From SIAJ01 sp036266155 (GTDB lineage Bacteria; Planctomycetota; Planctomycetia; Gemmatales; Gemmataceae), in contig DATANR010000152.1 in the NCBI GenBank assembly GCA_036266155.1, positions 1 to 64,000 on the forward strand: a stretch of DNA of 64,000 nucleotides, read 5' to 3'. The translations under genes and the position numbers were made by a program. Shown here piece by piece: positions 25,420 through 35,260 of this stretch; positions within the stretch are counted from its first letter, which is position 1, and every line of letters begins with the position of its first letter. The notes below the pieces were generated by a model. The model saw nothing but the letters and a program-made list of their open reading frames with translations. It made no database searches and was not told the origin of the DNA.

Positions 25420-26976
25420 ATGTCGGACGCCACATCCGTGGGAAAGGTTTATCTCGTCGGGGCTGGTCCCGGCGACGTGGGCCTGCTGACGTTGCGGGCC
25501 ATCGAGTGCTTGCAACTCGCGGATTTCGTTCTTTACGACTACCTCACCGCGCCGCGCACGCTGGACTTCGCCCGTCCGGAAGCGGAAAAGTTTCGCGTGA
25601 CCCAGTTGCCCGGCACCCACGCGGAACGCTGGCCGCACATCACCGCGAAGATTATCGAACAAGCGCGACAGGGGAAGTCCGTTGTTCATTTGAAGGGTGG
25701 CGATCCACTCGTCTTCGGTCGCGGCGCCGAAGAGGCAGATGCACTTCGTGCGGCAGGAATCCCATTTGAAATTGTGCCAGGTGTTTCGGCAGCGTTCGCG
25801 GCGGCGGCGTGCGCGGAGATCCCGCTCACGCACCGAGCCTGCGCCAGCGCCGTGGCTCTCGTCACCGGCCATGAAGAGCCCGGCAAGGCCGGCGCCATGC
25901 TCGACTGGGACGCACTGGCCAAGTTCCCGGGCACGCTGGCGGTCTATATGGGGGTCACGCAGTTACCGCATATTGTCCACGAGTTGACCTCGCGTGGCAT
26001 GAGCCCACAAACGCCCGCCGCGCAGGTCTATCGGGCCTCGACTGGTGAGCAGCGCACCGTGACCGCGCCGCTCGGGCAACTCGTCGACGAAGTGCGTCGG
26101 GCCGGCCTGGGCCGGCCGTCGCTCCTGCTCGTCGGGCCGGCGGTCGCCATGCGGCCGCAGCAATTGTGGTTCGAAGCTCGGCCTCTCTTCGGCATGCGTG
26201 TGATGGTTACGCGGCCAAAGGCTCAGGCTCTCCCATTCGTGCGCAAGCTCGAATTGCTGGGAGCTATCCCGCTGCTCCTGCCGACCATCGAAGTGCGACC
26301 GGCGGCCGATTGGGCGCCGGTCGACGCGGCGATCGAACGTCTCGCGGGTGGCGGCTACGAGTGGGTGGTCTTCACCAGTGCCAATGGTGTTACCGCATTC
26401 TTCGATCGATTGAAAAGTCTGTCGCGCGATGCACGGACCTTCGGTCGCGCCCAGCTGGCGGCTATTGGCCCTGCGACCGCGACAACGCTCGCCGAGCAGC
26501 AATTGATCGCCGATCTCGTGCCCACCGAGCAAATGAACTCGGAACGGCTCGCCGAAATGCTCGTGGAGCGCTGCCGCGATCAGCGCGTACTAATCGTTCA
26601 GGCGGCAGATGGCCGCGGCCTATTGCGGCAACGGCTACAGGCTGTGGCGCAGGTCGATTTCATCGCGGCGTACGAACAGGCGGCTGCAGTCGATATCGCA
26701 AGTCCGGTCTTCGAACGACTTCGTCGCGGCGACGTCGATGCGATTACGTTGACGAGCCCGAATATCGCGAAAGCGCTTCTGGCGGCGTGCGACGAGAGCA
26801 TTCGATCGCTGTTGCGCACCGGGCGTGTTCAGTTGGTTGTAAACAGCGTGCGTCTAGCGGAAATGTTGACGGGAGAAGGACTGTCGGCAACCGTGGCGAC
26901 AACACCCACGGTTGACGGCGTGACTGAGGCACTCATCGCGTTGCGACAAACTTCGAAAGGAACCGCGCCAAGTTGA
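25420..26976 (+). CDS. Fused uroporphyrinogen-III C-methyltransferase / uroporphyrinogen-III synthase
   Basis: 518 residues in two domains. Residues 8-250 are a SUMT-type methyltransferase: VYLVGAGPGDVGLLTLRA, YDYLTAPRTLDFARPEA, VHLKGGDPLVFGRGAEEADA and VTGHEEP. Residues about 262-510 are HemD: GMRVMVTRPKAQALPFVRKL, VVFTSANGVTAFF and the closing TSPNIAKAL block. The first domain methylates uroporphyrinogen III to precorrin-2 using S-adenosylmethionine, for siroheme, heme d1 or cobalamin; the second closes hydroxymethylbilane to uroporphyrinogen III, so product and substrate meet in one protein. Such fusions are known in several bacteria. HemC is not in the window. Confidence 0.93.
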   Translation: MSDATSVGKVYLVGAGPGDVGLLTLRAIECLQLADFVLYDYLTAPRTLDFARPEAEKFRVTQLPGTHAERWPHITAKIIEQARQGKSVVHLKGGDPLVFGRGAEEADALRAAGIPFEIVPGVSAAFAAAACAEIPLTHRACASAVALVTGHEEPGKAGAMLDWDALAKFPGTLAVYMGVTQLPHIVHELTSRGMSPQTPAAQVYRASTGEQRTVTAPLGQLVDEVRRAGLGRPSLLLVGPAVAMRPQQLWFEARPLFGMRVMVTRPKAQALPFVRKLELLGAIPLLLPTIEVRPAADWAPVDAAIERLAGGGYEWVVFTSANGVTAFFDRLKSLSRDARTFGRAQLAAIGPATATTLAEQQLIADLVPTEQMNSERLAEMLVERCRDQRVLIVQAADGRGLLRQRLQAVAQVDFIAAYEQAAAVDIASPVFERLRRGDVDAITLTSPNIAKALLAACDESIRSLLRTGRVQLVVNSVRLAEMLTGEGLSATVATTPTVDGVTEALIALRQTSKGTAPS

Positions 26977-26985
26977 TTCGGTCGA

Positions 26986-27171
26986 CTACTTCACGTCTTG
27001 ATAAGCGTTCCACCCGAGGTAGCCCAGCACACCGGCCGATACGATGCCGCCGATATCGGCAAGCACGTATGGTCCGCCGCCAAATGGCATTCCCGTGAAC
27101 AGGTCGAGGGCGCACAACAGCAACGCCAATCCGGCGATGCCCATGGCCCCGAGACACATCCACTTCTGCAT
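26986..27171 (-). CDS. Small two-helix membrane protein
   Basis: 61 residues from the ATG at 27171, with GAGG 6 bases upstream. Two hydrophobic segments (GAMGIAGLALLLCALDLF and IGGIVSAGVLGYLGW) flank a Gly-rich turn. It is probably an inner-membrane protein of unknown role. A promoter-like pair lies at 27228-27255. It converges with the HemD fusion gene 9 bp away. Confidence 0.55.
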   Translation of the reverse strand: MQKWMCLGAMGIAGLALLLCALDLFTGMPFGGGPYVLADIGGIVSAGVLGYLGWNAYQDVK

Positions 27172-27474
27172 CGTCGGCCTCGCGGGACGTAGACGTTCGG
27201 CACAGGAGTAAGTCTGCAAGTCCCCAAATTGTACTGGACCAAACCGGAGTCGCAACGGGTTGATCGGGAAGAACATGCGTTATTTGCTGAGCACGACCGG
27301 CAATCCCGACATTTCGGGCGCATTCCGCCCTTGGTTATCGATCGCGATCGCACAGACGGCCAATTCCTCGATTTCGTGAATCCGTGGATGCTTCGGGACT
27401 GGCGGCGCTTGCCTGCTGTCGGACCGACGCGATCGCGTAGAATCAAACGCACGAATCTCGGCAACAGGTTCAAC
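27172..27474. other. Divergent intergenic region of about 300 bp
   Basis: It separates the small membrane protein gene (minus) and the SGNH/dehydrogenase-like gene (plus). A promoter candidate for the former lies at 27228-27255. A possible -10 box TAGAAT lies at 27438-27443 for the latter, but without a matching -35. I see no gene. Confidence 0.4.
27228..27255 (-). promoter_or_regulatory. Putative promoter for the small membrane protein
   Basis: On the minus strand TTGCGA (27250-27255) and TACAAT (27228-27233) are 16 bp apart. The start point would be near 27221, 50 bases before the ATG. Confidence 0.4.
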
Positions 27475-30099
27475 ATGTCGCGGAAAGCTACCTGGCGGCT
27501 CGTGGCTGTTTTGGGGGTCGTTGCGATCGGCGCGGCGGCATGGATGTACTTTCGTCCGACGCCGGCATCGAGCGGTTTGACACTGAACAAAGGCGACCGC
27601 ATTGTGATCGTCGGCAATACGTTTGCCGAGCGGATGCAGTACTTCGGGCACTTCGAAACCTTGCTGCATTCCCGGTTTCCCGATCACGAGTTGGTGGTGC
27701 GCAACCTGGGCTACTCCGGCGACGACGTCTTTCCAGCCACGCGTGCGATCGGGTTCAATGATCACGGCCACACGCTGGAGGACCACCAGCCGGATGTGAT
27801 CATCGCGTGCTTTGGGTTCAACGAATCGTTCGCCGGCCCGGCCGGTATCGACCGCTTTGAAACCGGCCTTGAGCAATACGTCTCGATGACGACGGCGACG
27901 GCATACAACGGGCGCGAGCCGCCGCGCCTGGTGCTTGTGTCGCCGATAGCCAATGAAGACCTCGGCCGCCCCGACTTGCCGGATGGGCGGACGAACAATG
28001 AAAACCTGCGACTCTACACCGAAACCATGCGGCGCGTCGCCGAGCGGCGGGCGATTCCCTTTGTCGACTTGTTCACGCCCTCGCAACAGCTCATGACACG
28101 TGCCGATCACAACTTCACAATCAACGGCGTGCACCTGAACGATGCCGGCGACAAAGAGATCGCCGCTTTGCTCGATAAGGGGTTGTTCGGAGCGAGGCCC
28201 CGTCGTGCCGAGAAGGTCGACTACGCACGCCTACGGACCGAAGTGAACGAAAAGAACCTGCAATTCTGGTACGACTACCGCGCGACGAACATCAATTTCA
28301 TCTCGGGCGGCCACAAGGCGGGCTTTGGCGGCAAGCACTTTCCCGCGGAGTTTGCCAAGCTCCGCAAGATGATTGCCAAACGCGATCAACGTGTGTGGGC
28401 GGTGGCGCGAAGCGAGTCAGTTTCCGAGCGGATTGACGACGGCGACACGGGCGAGTTGCCGGTCATCGAAACCACCCAGAAAGCGACCGCGCCGATTCTT
28501 CCGCCGAGCGAGGCGGTCAAGTCTTTTACGGTGCCGCCGGGATTCGCGGTCAGTCTGTTCGCATCCGAGGCCGAGTTTCCCGATCTGAAGAAGCCGGTGG
28601 CAATGGCGTTTGACGCACGCGGCCGTTTGTGGGTGACGACCATGCCCTCGTATCCCATGTACGTGCCCGGCGAACCGGTCAACGACAAAATACTCGTCTT
28701 CGAGGATACAGAGGGTGTCGGCAAAGCGACCAAGGCGAGTGTCTTCGCCGACGGGCTCTACCTGCCGTCCGGGATCGCGCTCGGCGATGGCGGTGCTTAT
28801 GTCGGATGCCAGCCCAACGTCTGGTTCCTCAAGGACACCAAGGGCACCGGCTCGGCCGATTATCGCGAACGCATTCTCACCGGCTTCGGCAACGCCGACT
28901 CGAATCGGGCGGTGAACGATTTTCGCTGGGGCCCGGGCGGCGACCTGTATTTCAACGAGGGAGTCTACAACTACACGCAAGTCGAGACTCCCTACGGCCC
29001 GCGTCGAAACTTCAATTCGGCGATCTTTCGCTATGAGCCGAGGAGCGAAAAGCTCGACGTCCATGTCACCTACAAGTTCGGCAATCCCTGGGGCCACACC
29101 TGGGATCGCTGGGGCCAGGAATTCGTCGCCGACGCGGCCGACGGATCGACCTACTTCGCGACGGCACTCTCTGGCCAAACCGATTACCCGCGCAAGCACG
29201 GACCGATCAAAGAGGTCTTTCCCAAGAAATGGCGACCCGCCTGTGGTTGCGTGATTGTTTCGAGTCACAATTTTCCCGACGAATTGCAGGGCGACTACTT
29301 GTTCAACAACATGATCGGGTTACAGGGGATTGTCCGCTACAAACTCGCGGAGGATGGATCCGGGTTCACGGGTACGCCAGCGGAACCGCTTCTGCAGTCG
29401 TCGGACCCGAACTTTCGTCCGGTTGATATTCTCTTCGGGCCGGACGGGGCTCTTTACGTCTGCGACTGGTGCAACCCGATCGTCGGCTACATCGATCATT
29501 CTCTCCGCGACCCAAACCGCGATCGGACGCACGGACGCATCTGGCGTATCTCGTGCAAGGATCGCCCGCTTGTGCCGCGGCCGAAGATCGACGGCGCATC
29601 AATCGCGGAATTGCTGGAATTGCTGAAGGCGCCCGAAGATTTCACGCGCGATCAAGCGCGACGCGAATTGCGCTTGCGCGATTCACCGCAAGTGATGAGC
29701 GCGCTCAAGGCATGGACTGCCGCGCTTGACCCCAAACACAGCGATCACGACCATCATTTGCTCGAAGCGCTCTGGGTCTACCAGCACCACGATACCGTGA
29801 ATGATGTCCTGTTACGGCAGGTTCTACAATCGCCGGACCCGCGGGCGCGTGCCGCGGCGACCCGCGTATTGTGTGCCTGGCGTGACCGCCTGCCCAACGT
29901 GTTGTCTTCGTTGCGCACGCTGGTCAACGACGGTCATCGTCGCGTTCGTCTCGAGGCCGTGCGTGCATTGAGCTTCTTCCGGGACAAGGAAGCACGCGAG
30001 ATCGCCGTCGAGGTGCGGTCGCATCCGCTGGACGACTATCTGAAGTATGTGCTCGATGAAACTCTCGCCACACTCGATCAGCGCTTGAAGCCACGCTAA
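27475..30099 (+). CDS. Membrane-anchored SGNH-hydrolase / sugar-dehydrogenase-like propeller / HEAT protein
   Basis: 874 residues from the ATG at 27475. An N-terminal hydrophobic helix (LVAVLGVVAIGAAAWMYF) anchors or exports it. Residues about 40-240 resemble an SGNH/GDSL hydrolase (GDRIVIVGNTFAERM, then IIACFGFNESF and a closing GVHLNDAGDKEIA). Residues about 345-700 match the planctomycete putative membrane-bound dehydrogenase propeller (VPPGFAVSLFASEAEFPDL, DGALYVCDWCNPIVGY, HGRIWRI). Residues about 720-870 are HEAT repeats. Related proteins usually end in a c-type cytochrome with CxxCH; none is present here. A periplasmic carbohydrate-processing role is likely but unproven. Its stop lies 10 bp from the convergent HzsA-related gene. 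Confidence 0.8.
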   Translation: MSRKATWRLVAVLGVVAIGAAAWMYFRPTPASSGLTLNKGDRIVIVGNTFAERMQYFGHFETLLHSRFPDHELVVRNLGYSGDDVFPATRAIGFNDHGHTLEDHQPDVIIACFGFNESFAGPAGIDRFETGLEQYVSMTTATAYNGREPPRLVLVSPIANEDLGRPDLPDGRTNNENLRLYTETMRRVAERRAIPFVDLFTPSQQLMTRADHNFTINGVHLNDAGDKEIAALLDKGLFGARPRRAEKVDYARLRTEVNEKNLQFWYDYRATNINFISGGHKAGFGGKHFPAEFAKLRKMIAKRDQRVWAVARSESVSERIDDGDTGELPVIETTQKATAPILPPSEAVKSFTVPPGFAVSLFASEAEFPDLKKPVAMAFDARGRLWVTTMPSYPMYVPGEPVNDKILVFEDTEGVGKATKASVFADGLYLPSGIALGDGGAYVGCQPNVWFLKDTKGTGSADYRERILTGFGNADSNRAVNDFRWGPGGDLYFNEGVYNYTQVETPYGPRRNFNSAIFRYEPRSEKLDVHVTYKFGNPWGHTWDRWGQEFVADAADGSTYFATALSGQTDYPRKHGPIKEVFPKKWRPACGCVIVSSHNFPDELQGDYLFNNMIGLQGIVRYKLAEDGSGFTGTPAEPLLQSSDPNFRPVDILFGPDGALYVCDWCNPIVGYIDHSLRDPNRDRTHGRIWRISCKDRPLVPRPKIDGASIAELLELLKAPEDFTRDQARRELRLRDSPQVMSALKAWTAALDPKHSDHDHHLLEALWVYQHHDTVNDVLLRQVLQSPDPRARAAATRVLCAWRDRLPNVLSSLRTLVNDGHRRVRLEAVRALSFFRDKEAREIAVEVRSHPLDDYLKYVLDETLATLDQRLKPR

Positions 30100-30109
30100 A
30101 TACGCAACG

Positions 30110-31999
30110 TCAATCCGCGACCTTTTCGTTGATCTTCACCGGGATAAACGTGTGCCCAGTGTGGCAGCCGAGACAAAAGCTGAGGCCGCGTGGGCGCACG
30201 CCGCTGTAGTGGTCGCCGGCGAGCGCAAAGAACGAAGCTGATCGGCCAGACGAATCCTTGGCCTTGGCGGTCCACTTTGCCACCTTGCCGTTCTCATCGA
30301 GCCCAGCCAACACGGAGGCGGCGGTCCCCATGGACGGGACCCACGTGTTCAAATGCCCGGTTTTTTCGAGGGGCGCGACAAACAGGCGCTCCCATTCTCC
30401 CACGATGCGGGGCTTGACAGGATCGTCGAATCGATCGCGGTGGGCGGCAAAGAAGACAACCGACTTGACGGTCTTGGGCGGGGGGATCACCGGTTTCTCG
30501 CCGGTGTCGGTCTGCTGGCCGAGAAACGGATCGGCCGCCGGTTCGTTGATTAGCGAGTTCATCGCCTGGCCAAAGTCGCCTTCGTACTTCTTACCGGAAA
30601 GGAGCATGCGCTCCGTGGGGCTGCCATCGCCATTGGCTTTGGTCAGCACGTGATCGTGAATCTCGATCGCTCGATGATACACCGCGACCGGTTCGGCATC
30701 GACGAACTGCGGATCGTCGAAGACCAATTGCGGCAGTTGCGGCGTCGACCATTCTTGCGGCAGCAGATAGAGGCCAAATGCCGTCGGCGCCGCGCCGACT
30801 GGGGCAGCGGCGTACAACACGAGTTCGCCAGGATAGGGGCTCGGACAGCCCATCGTCATTTCGCGTCCATCCTGGTCTTTCGATGGCGCGTAATACATAT
30901 TCCCCTCGGTCTGGTTCGGCAGTCGGACCCCAGTCGCGAGGGAACTGGGCGCCGAGCGCAGATAACCCCAATCCGCTTGCGCCAGCCGCAGCCGACCGCC
31001 GTCGTCCGGATGCGTCGTCATGAAGACGACGCGGCCATTGAAGAGGGCCCGTGGTCGCCAGACCGGTTCTGGAATCTTGACCGAAAACCCGAACTGTGTG
31101 GCGCCCAAGTTGATTCGACCGCCGGTCCATTGGTCGGTCGGACCTGTCAAGAACGTGCCGCCTGTGCTCACCGGCCGGACGTCGGCGCCATCTTCGGTCA
31201 CGGCTTCCCGGTTTCGGCTCCAAAGGCTGAAAATGAGCAGGTGTTCGGCGGTCGTCAAGAATGGCCAGCGGTCGTTGTTCCGGTTGGCCGTGAACATGAT
31301 CGGCTTGGATTCGCCGTTCGTCCACGACCAGATTTGCGTTGCGCGACGCGAATGATCTCGACCGAGATCGGGCAGACGGCTGGACGCAAAAACAAAGCCG
31401 TCGCCGCGATCAGTGGGATCGACGTCGTCGTAATCGAGTTTCCGTCGGTCGTCTTGTTCAAGCATTGAACCATCGGCTGCATACCGCAATGGTGGGAGGG
31501 CGACGCAGCCGGGGTCGTCCTGGCCGCCGGTCAATTGCCGTAGTCCGCGGCCATCCACGCCGACCTCGTAGATGCGCCAGCGGCCCGGATCGGGCGGCGC
31601 TCGACGACCGGCGAAGAGAATGCGTTTGCCGTCAATCGAAACGGAAGGGCTCATGACGTCGATCAAGGTCCCGCCGTCACGAAGCTCGCGTCCCCACGTC
31701 AACTCGTAGACTTTGCCGTCGGGATCCAAGAGTCGCAGCCGGCCTTCGGCAGCCGCCCAAGGAATCGTTCCAGGATAAGTGAACCCCTCGGCCTCGGGAG
31801 CCGGCGCTACGAAACTCGCCGGCTCGGTCCGCGAGGTGAAGACGATCGGGACCTTCGGTTTGGAATGAACATAGGCCTGGAGGTCGGGCGCTTCCGAAAC
31901 GCCCATGCCGCCAAGCAACTGGTAAAGAACGACCGCCGCCACGACGAGAACGACCACCATCCCAATGGCGGTATATATGAGCTGGCTTCGACGGATCAT
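30110..31999 (-). CDS. HzsA-related c-type heme protein with TolB-like propeller
   Basis: 629 residues from the ATG at 31999. A single transmembrane helix (residues 8-30) is followed by a periplasmic propeller with PD40/TolB-type blades (PSVSIDGKRILFAGRR, RWRIYEVGVDGRGLRQLTGG). The C-terminus has one c-heme site, CLGCH (609-613). The GRWRIYEV pattern and overall plan recall proteins related to the alpha subunit of hydrazine synthase, which occur across planctomycetes that do not do anammox. A real hydrazine synthase needs beta and gamma subunits, which are not here. An electron-transfer or oxidative role at the outer face of the inner membrane is inferred. Confidence 0.75.
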   Translation of the reverse strand: MIRRSQLIYTAIGMVVVLVVAAVVLYQLLGGMGVSEAPDLQAYVHSKPKVPIVFTSRTEPASFVAPAPEAEGFTYPGTIPWAAAEGRLRLLDPDGKVYELTWGRELRDGGTLIDVMSPSVSIDGKRILFAGRRAPPDPGRWRIYEVGVDGRGLRQLTGGQDDPGCVALPPLRYAADGSMLEQDDRRKLDYDDVDPTDRGDGFVFASSRLPDLGRDHSRRATQIWSWTNGESKPIMFTANRNNDRWPFLTTAEHLLIFSLWSRNREAVTEDGADVRPVSTGGTFLTGPTDQWTGGRINLGATQFGFSVKIPEPVWRPRALFNGRVVFMTTHPDDGGRLRLAQADWGYLRSAPSSLATGVRLPNQTEGNMYYAPSKDQDGREMTMGCPSPYPGELVLYAAAPVGAAPTAFGLYLLPQEWSTPQLPQLVFDDPQFVDAEPVAVYHRAIEIHDHVLTKANGDGSPTERMLLSGKKYEGDFGQAMNSLINEPAADPFLGQQTDTGEKPVIPPPKTVKSVVFFAAHRDRFDDPVKPRIVGEWERLFVAPLEKTGHLNTWVPSMGTAASVLAGLDENGKVAKWTAKAKDSSGRSASFFALAGDHYSGVRPRGLSFCLGCHTGHTFIPVKINEKVAD

Positions 32000-32125
32000 C
32001 GGCACACGAGCGGATGGAAGACAAGAAATGGCGAGGGTGTCTAAGTGAACACGGCCGGCGCCGGGACAGCGTCCCGTCACCGGCCGTGCACGTCACAATC
32101 TATTCTACGCCAGACGACCAAACGC

Positions 32126-33169
32126 TTAGTAGTTCGGGATCACCTGGCCGTCGTTCGCCGCGTTGATCATCCACCACGTCTGCTGGGAGATCGAGTTGCG
32201 GATGAACCGAACGCTGCCGTCGCACAGCACGGCATTGACGCCGCCAGAGTGACGGCTACGAGCCGTGGCCTGGTTGCTGTTGCAGCTCGTCCAGTTGCTC
32301 AGGTTGCGGGTAGGAACGTTTGGCGCGTCGCGGATGTCGTCTGAACAATCGCGATTCGGGCCGTCATTCGGCAGCTGGCAATCGCCGTCCGCATGAGCCA
32401 CGATGGCGCTGGAGCCGGCCAAACCGAATGCCCACACGCCGCGCGGATCGTTAGCAACGCCGGTTCCCGTCAACACTTCGCTGGCCATGATCGTATTCGA
32501 GGCACCGTCCGGAACCGTCGCCACGCCCATGCCAATCTTGCCGCCGGTCGTCGCGGTCCAAACCGAGAACGGCCCCTGGCCCGCGTAACCCCACGGTCCG
32601 CCCGAGCTGCTGCCGCCGTTGAGGCGGGAGCCGTAGTGGTAGTGCGGGCCGAAGTTGGCCGCGTAGTTGCCGCGCGCCCAACCGGTCAAATTGGCCAGCG
32701 GCAAGCTGCACTGCGTCGTGTTGCCGTCCGACGGGCACATGTAGGTCTTGACCGTCTGCCCGCGGACGTTCGCCCACGTGGCATCAAGGCCCGCACCCGT
32801 ATTGTTCATCGCCACCCAGTAGTTGATGCTGTTGGCGACCGAGTTGAACAGGTTGTCCTGTTCAACGTACGGCAGGATCAAGACGGCCCAGTTCGGCCCG
32901 ATTTCGCTGCTGTACGGGTAGTCGCTGTAGTTCCGCATCAGGACGCCTGGCGGGAAACCACCGTTCGTGTCGTTGTAGTTGTGCATCGCCAACCCGATTT
33001 GCTTCAGGTTGTTCGAGCACTTCATGCGATTCGCAGCCTCGCGAATCTTCTGTACGGCGGGGAGCAGCAGGCCGATCAAGATCGCGATGATAGCGATCAC
33101 GACCAACAATTCGATGAGCGTGAAGCCCTGCCGTCCCGAGCGTCTCTTCAACGCGGAGAGGACCATCAT
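32126..33169 (-). CDS. DUF1559 protein with prepilin-type N-terminus
   Basis: 347 residues. GRQGFTLIELLVVIAIIAIL is a classical prepilin cleavage/methylation motif, cut between Gly15 and Phe16, followed by a long hydrophobic helix. The DUF1559 body follows (KIREAANRMKCSNNLKQIG, HNYNDTNGGFPPG) and the end carries the H-x9-DG signature (RHSGGVNAVLCDGSVRF). Such proteins are amplified in planctomycetes and are thought to be pseudopilins of a type II/IV-like system, but their role is unknown. GGGAG precedes the first of two ATGs by 5 bases. No peptidase or assembly ATPase is nearby. Confidence 0.93.
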   Translation of the reverse strand: MMVLSALKRRSGRQGFTLIELLVVIAIIAILIGLLLPAVQKIREAANRMKCSNNLKQIGLAMHNYNDTNGGFPPGVLMRNYSDYPYSSEIGPNWAVLILPYVEQDNLFNSVANSINYWVAMNNTGAGLDATWANVRGQTVKTYMCPSDGNTTQCSLPLANLTGWARGNYAANFGPHYHYGSRLNGGSSSGGPWGYAGQGPFSVWTATTGGKIGMGVATVPDGASNTIMASEVLTGTGVANDPRGVWAFGLAGSSAIVAHADGDCQLPNDGPNRDCSDDIRDAPNVPTRNLSNWTSCNSNQATARSRHSGGVNAVLCDGSVRFIRNSISQQTWWMINAANDGQVIPNY

Positions 33170-33374
33170 AAAAACTCCCGATGAGAATGAGGAGAGTATC
33201 TCAATCAAGAATGTTAAACGACTTGTAACCGATTGTCCATAGGTTTCCTCACGACTTTTTCACGGTGTACGACGTCAGCGACCCGGTGATTTCGACCCCA
33301 GTTCTCGCCAGACCTTACCACTTGGGTATGATTCCGCTCCAATAACCCTCCGCCCCTCCGAGAGCATTACAGAA

Positions 33375-35252
33375 ATGCGCTGTTTCTGCTTCGTCGCGTC
33401 GCTCGTCTTTTCGGGCCTCGCGGCAGCCGGTTCTTCCAGCAGCTTACTTGACGTTCATCCGGGCGGGAAACAGCTGCTCGTTGCCAATACCGATGGCGGC
33501 ACGATCACGCTCGTTGACTTAGTGGGCCGCAAAGCCATCCGCGAGGTGCCCGTCGGCGATCACCCGGAGGCCGTTGCCTGGATCGGTTCCGGCCCGCTGG
33601 CGATCGCGACGGTTTATCGCGACGACAAGATCGTGCTTATCGATACAGAGGCCGGAACCGTCGTCGCAACGATCAAGTGCCCGGCCGAACCCTATGGCAT
33701 CGTGGTGACGCGTGACGGCAAACACGCGTACGTCAGCCACGATTACCCCGGGCTTGTCAGTGAAATCGACCTCGACGCCCGCAAGCTCACTCGTTCGATC
33801 CCCGCGGGCGAGTGGTGTCGGGGAATCGCCCTGACGCCGGATGAATCGCGCGTCTACGTGACCAACTTCTACACCGCGACTCTCAGTGCAATCGATTTGC
33901 AGTCCGGCAAGGTCGTCGACACCTGGCCTGGCCGACCGTCGGACAATCTATGCCGCCATGTTGTTGTTCACCCGACGCGCCCCAAAGCCTACTTGTCGCA
34001 CCTGCGCAGCCTGACGCACATCTTCAACGCACGCGGCAGCATCTTCCCGGAACTATCGATTTGCACGTTGACGCCCGCGAAGGCCGACGAGAAACGTCGC
34101 GTCGCCATCTCGCTCGATACTTTCAACGGCGTTTACGTGACGGCCAACCCGTGGGAATCGGCCATCAGCCCCGACGCGCGAACCTTCGTGACCATCTACG
34201 CCGGCACGAACGACATGAACTACTCGGCCGTTGTCGACGACGACTATCAGGAAGTCGATCGCACCGGCGTGGTGCCGGTCGGCAAGCACCCGCGTGCGGT
34301 CAAGTATCGGCCGGACGGCAAGGAGTTGTACGTCTATTCGACGCTCGACTTCAGCGTCGACGTTTTCGACACGAGCCGCAGTCGGCCGTCAAAGGTGACG
34401 TCGATCAAGGTGACAGCACCGCCGGTCACGCCCGAATGGGTCCGCGGCAAGGAACTGTTCGTCACCACCTTGCCCCCGATGACGCGGGCCAAGTGGATCA
34501 GTTGCTCGGGTTGCCATCCGGATGGTGCTCAAGATGGCCGGGTGTGGCAGAATCCGGAGGGGCCGCGCAAGACGCCGCCGCTCTGGGGCCTGGCGCACAC
34601 GCATCCGCTGCACTATTCCGCCGACCGCGATGAAGTGCAGGACTTCGAATACACCATCCGCGGCAAGCTCATGGGCGGCTCGGGATTGCTCAAGGGCGCG
34701 ATCAAGCCGCGACTCGGTTTCCTACCGGCCGCTGAACTGGAAGAGAACACCAGCGGCCGATCAAAGGATCTGGACGCCCTGGCCATCTACACGAACTCGT
34801 TCCAACCGAAGCTGTCGCCGCACATCGAGGCGCCTGGCAAGTTAACTGCCGAGGCCGAGCGCGGCAAGAAACTGTTCTTCGACAAGACGGTCGGCTGCGC
34901 GACCTGCCACAGCGGTCCGTACTACACCGACAGCCGGCTCGAAAAACCATACCTGGTGCATAACGTCGGCACCGGCGACGGTCCAACCGAGAAGATGCCG
35001 CCCGAGTACGACACGCCGACGCTGCTCGGCATCTACCGTTCGCCGCCGTACCTGCACGACGGGCGAGCGAAGACGCTGATGGACGTGCTCACGACCGCCA
35101 ACCCGAAGGATCAACACGGCAAGACGAGCCATTTGACCAAAGAGCAGCTGGCGGAAATCGTCGCGTTTGTCAAGTCATTGCCGTACGAAACGCCTGCAGA
35201 CGAGACGCCAAACACGGTGCCGTGGCGGGTGAAGTTGAAGCGGGTGGATTGA
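33375..35252 (+). CDS. Exported beta-propeller / di-heme cytochrome c peroxidase-like protein
   Basis: 625 residues. A signal peptide precedes a YVTN-type propeller (about 20-350), with blades such as GKQLLVANTDGGTITLVDL, DGKHAYVSHD and RVYVTNFYTATLSAIDL. The C-terminal part has two c-heme motifs, CSGCH (377-381) and CATCH (508-512), with spacing and surrounding sequence of the MauG/bacterial cytochrome c peroxidase family (YDTPTLLGIYRSPPYLHDGRAKTL). It should act in the periplasm, reducing peroxide or oxidising an unknown substrate. It is divergent from the DUF1559 gene across 205 bp with no clear promoter. Confidence 0.88.
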   Translation: MRCFCFVASLVFSGLAAAGSSSSLLDVHPGGKQLLVANTDGGTITLVDLVGRKAIREVPVGDHPEAVAWIGSGPLAIATVYRDDKIVLIDTEAGTVVATIKCPAEPYGIVVTRDGKHAYVSHDYPGLVSEIDLDARKLTRSIPAGEWCRGIALTPDESRVYVTNFYTATLSAIDLQSGKVVDTWPGRPSDNLCRHVVVHPTRPKAYLSHLRSLTHIFNARGSIFPELSICTLTPAKADEKRRVAISLDTFNGVYVTANPWESAISPDARTFVTIYAGTNDMNYSAVVDDDYQEVDRTGVVPVGKHPRAVKYRPDGKELYVYSTLDFSVDVFDTSRSRPSKVTSIKVTAPPVTPEWVRGKELFVTTLPPMTRAKWISCSGCHPDGAQDGRVWQNPEGPRKTPPLWGLAHTHPLHYSADRDEVQDFEYTIRGKLMGGSGLLKGAIKPRLGFLPAAELEENTSGRSKDLDALAIYTNSFQPKLSPHIEAPGKLTAEAERGKKLFFDKTVGCATCHSGPYYTDSRLEKPYLVHNVGTGDGPTEKMPPEYDTPTLLGIYRSPPYLHDGRAKTLMDVLTTANPKDQHGKTSHLTKEQLAEIVAFVKSLPYETPADETPNTVPWRVKLKRVD

Positions 35253-35260
35253 CCGCGAAA

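Noticed and set aside
27280..28134. Minus-strand frame across the SGNH domain
   Set aside because: Antisense to a gene with recognisable domains and with no motif of its own.
30110..31999. True hydrazine synthase subunit, hence an anammox organism
   Set aside because: No beta or gamma subunit or hydrazine dehydrogenase is present, and related proteins occur in ordinary planctomycetes.
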